DNA of 64,000 nucleotides, taken from contig OZ024821.1 of the NCBI GenBank assembly GCA_964016985.1, positions 14,309,211 to 14,373,210 on the forward strand, given 5' to 3'. Shown here piece by piece: positions 63,250 through 64,000 of the stretch. Within the stretch, counting starts at the first letter, position 1, and each line of letters begins with the position of its first letter. The translations under genes were made by a program, and so were the position numbers. The notes below the pieces were generated by a model. The model ran no database searches. It saw only the letters and a program-made list of their open reading frames with translations, and was not told the DNA's origin. The stretch comes from Anodontia alba (Eukaryota; Mollusca; Bivalvia; Lucinida; Lucinidae).

Positions 63250-64000
63250 GTACATATTCAGAAATAATAGCAAAAATAGGCGCCTTGTAAAGGTAATATC
63301 GTTATTCTTGCATGCGACACTCCTACTTGATATATGTCCCCTACCAAAAATTATCAAGTTATCTCAAACAGTATGGGAGTTATGGCCTGCACAAGATTTC
63401 TGCATCAGGGGAGACAAATACATAATGGAGAAAATGAGAGTAATCTTGAACACAACATGTCTACTGGTCCTTATCTATGCCTCTACCAAATATTATCAAA
63501 CTACTTCAAACCATTAAGAAGGTATGACACACAATAATTTGGCTTAGGAATACATTCAGTGGAGGTAACTACAAAACATCCACGGGGTGTCTTTTTTGCA
63601 TGCGACACACCTTCTGGTCCTTATCTATGCCTCTACCTACCAGTATCAAAATATTCAAACCACTAAGAAGTTACTTAATGCACAAGTATTTGGCTTAGAA
63701 ATCCATTCAGTGGAGTTTACTAGGGAAAAAAGCAAGAGTTGTCATCTTGCATGCGACACTCCTACTAGACCAGGTATATGTTCCATCCAAATATTATCAA
63801 ATTATCTCAATCAGTATGGGGGCCACCATAAGATTTCGGCTTCAGGGATATAAGTACATCACAAAATGTGAGAGTTGTCTCTCTTGCACTCGGCACGCTT
63901 ACTGGTCCTTATCTCTGCCTCTACCAAATATTATCAAAATATTTCAAACCATTAAGAAGGTATGGAGTGCACAGTAATTCGGCTTTGAAATTTATCCAAA
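63250..64000. repeat. Tandem array J, second locus, runs off the window
   Basis: Units with TTGCATGCGACACTCCTACT, ACCAAAAATTATCAAGTTAT, TGGTCCTTATCTATGCCTCT and AACCATTAAGAAGGTATG. The last unit (63726-64000) is nearly identical to 37346-37620, including GGGGGCCACCATAAGATTTC and CGGCACGCTTACTGGTCC; the earlier ones are diverged. The ORFs are monomer read-throughs. Confidence 0.9.

Noticed and set aside
63035..63517. 160-aa ORF with THTHTH stretch
   Set aside because: It reads through (CA)n and then array J; not a gene.

Overview
This window looks like nuclear DNA of a repeat-rich invertebrate, most likely a bivalve mollusc. That is an inference. It rests on AT-rich intergenic sequence, many microsatellites and homopolymer runs, elements that open with TAGCTCACCTGAGC and close with CTCAGGTGAGCG...GGCCTCTTGTT, arrays carrying AAGATGGCCGCC, and several broken non-LTR retrotransposons. 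There are no operons, ribosome binding sites or CRISPR arrays, and no rRNA or intact tRNA gene was recognised.

Only one convincing intact host gene is visible: a single-exon class A (rhodopsin-like) G-protein-coupled receptor of 440 aa on the minus strand (42643-41321). Three short ORFs in low-copy DNA (39832-40191, 35600-35821, 19182-19448) are weak exon candidates.

Nearly everything else is mobile or repetitive. Left part (1-15.2 kb): the window opens inside a ~140-bp satellite array. A TAGCTCA-type element starts at 3.18 kb, and its matching right end may be at 14.8 kb. Between these lie a ~154-bp array element (4533-7953) that was itself invaded by another array element (5686-7384), and a nearly complete degenerate LINE (8378-12170, minus). 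Middle (16-28 kb): a three-unit ~470-bp array element, a 1970-bp DNA element with ~90-bp terminal inverted repeats and a 5-bp duplication (18793-20762), and a ~5.5-kb composite element (21555-27069) holding two unrelated satellites and two inverted pairs of a hairpin element. 27-35.4 kb: a ~150-bp array split by a ~5-kb LINE (28838-34015, minus) that itself carries an insertion. 36-46 kb: dispersed repeats, the receptor gene, a 33-bp perfect hairpin MITE and a large fold-back repeat. 46-64 kb: more array elements, hairpin MITEs, a Tx1/L1-type LINE (minus), a Penelope-like element (plus) with a LINE on its right, a stray Tx1 endonuclease fragment, and a second copy of the 37-kb array at the right edge.

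No multi-gene system is evident. The most unusual signals are architectural. Distinct element families share a hairpin core. A palindromic MITE with about ten copies repeatedly carries homopolymer or AT tracts. Tandem arrays of otherwise different sequence share a monomer phrase and a YY1-like core. The Penelope-like element ends in an inverted repeat, and a phrase from that tail recurs at two other loci.
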